From Frateuria_A sp049727805 (lineage in GTDB: Bacteria > Pseudomonadota > Gammaproteobacteria > Xanthomonadales > Rhodanobacteraceae): DNA of 64,000 bases. The DNA lies in the NCBI RefSeq assembly GCF_049727805.1, contig NZ_JBCNYA010000011.1:1-64000 (forward strand), read 5' to 3'. Under the pieces are notes generated by a model. The model did not search any database. It saw only the letters and a list, made by a program, of their open reading frames with translations, and was not told where the DNA came from. Shown here in pieces: positions 63,852-64,000 of the stretch. Position 1 is the stretch's first letter. Every line of letters starts with the position of its first letter. The translations under genes were made by a program, and so were the position numbers.

Positions 63852-64000
63852 ATGCCCGAGAACAAGTCCGAGCGCCTCGCCGCGCTGGCCGACCAGTGCG
63901 TGCAATGCGGTCTGTGCCTGCCGGTGTGCCCGACCTATGCGCTGGACGGCAACGAGGCCGAGTCGCCGCGCGGGCGCATCGCCATTGCCGCGGCGCTGGC
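63852..64000 (+). CDS. GlcF-like iron-sulfur protein, partial
   Basis: Only the first 49 codons lie in the window. The sequence ADQCVQCGLCLPVCPTYAL is a 4Fe-4S ligand set with SPRGRIAIAAAL after it, as in the N-terminus of the glycolate oxidase iron-sulfur subunit and related lactate/heterodisulfide-type proteins. An ATG nine bases upstream in frame is also possible. The gene runs off the right edge. Confidence 0.78.
   Translation, partial: MPENKSERLAALADQCVQCGLCLPVCPTYALDGNEAESPRGRIAIAAAL

Overview
The window is a high-GC, gene-dense stretch of chromosome from a gammaproteobacterium. The content and order point to the Xanthomonadales, most likely a Rhodanobacteraceae-type genus (Rhodanobacter, Dyella, Luteibacter, Frateuria). 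Supporting signs are the pilMNOPQ block divergent from mrcA, the yicC-rph-rdgB-hemW run, the ygfB/pepP versus zapA-ssrS-fau divergence, and DUF1631/PilZ genes. The genus is inferred from family knowledge, not from a search. There is no prophage, insertion sequence, CRISPR array or integrase. No gap without a gene exceeds about 300 bases. The larger gaps (24911-25163, 37584-37862, 59964-60226, 62396-62660) hold promoters, terminators or nothing I can recognise.

Layout, left to right. (1) 1-7.7 kb: a small lipoprotein, a soluble PAS-PAS-MCP receptor resembling BdlA, and an RND efflux permease and adaptor with a MarR regulator, then a macro-domain protein. (2) 7.6-14.6 kb: a six-gene moxR-DUF58-DUF4381-batA-batB/C-batD operon on the minus strand, joined by short overlaps. 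(3) 14.8-22.7 kb: pilMNOPQ for type IV pili, divergent from mrcA (PBP1A). (4) 22.8-32.3 kb: an unknown conserved protein, gltA, rpmE2, a nucleoside hydrolase, recG, ridA, an isochorismatase-like hydrolase, spoT and rpoZ. (5) 32.5-36.9 kb: mlaA facing mlaFEDCB, an outer-membrane phospholipid transport system whose MlaD carries two MCE domains. (6) 37-44 kb: gmk, a membrane PP2C phosphatase/kinase with its STAS partner, yicC, rph, rdgB and hemW. (7) 44.2-49.3 kb: two tandem DUF1631-PilZ gene pairs. (8) 49.4-58 kb: pepQ, cydAB, pepP, ygfB, a short coiled-coil gene, zapA, 6S RNA, fau, an EVE-domain gene and rpiA. (9) 58-64 kb: a ClC channel, a secreted small protein, a MASE1 membrane protein with a decayed kinase domain, tRNA-Gln, rplM-rpsI, and the start of a GlcF-like iron-sulfur protein.

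Most of the window is housekeeping. The unusual parts are the two-domain MlaD, the duplicated DUF1631-PilZ module, the MASE1 pseudokinase, a BatB whose metal-binding VWA motif is lost, and the self-contained partner-switching pair. Several genes (BdlA-like receptor, PilZ proteins, type IV pilus machinery) fit a surface-attachment theme governed by cyclic-di-GMP, but that link is inference. All statements rest on reading motifs and gene order; nothing was checked against a database.
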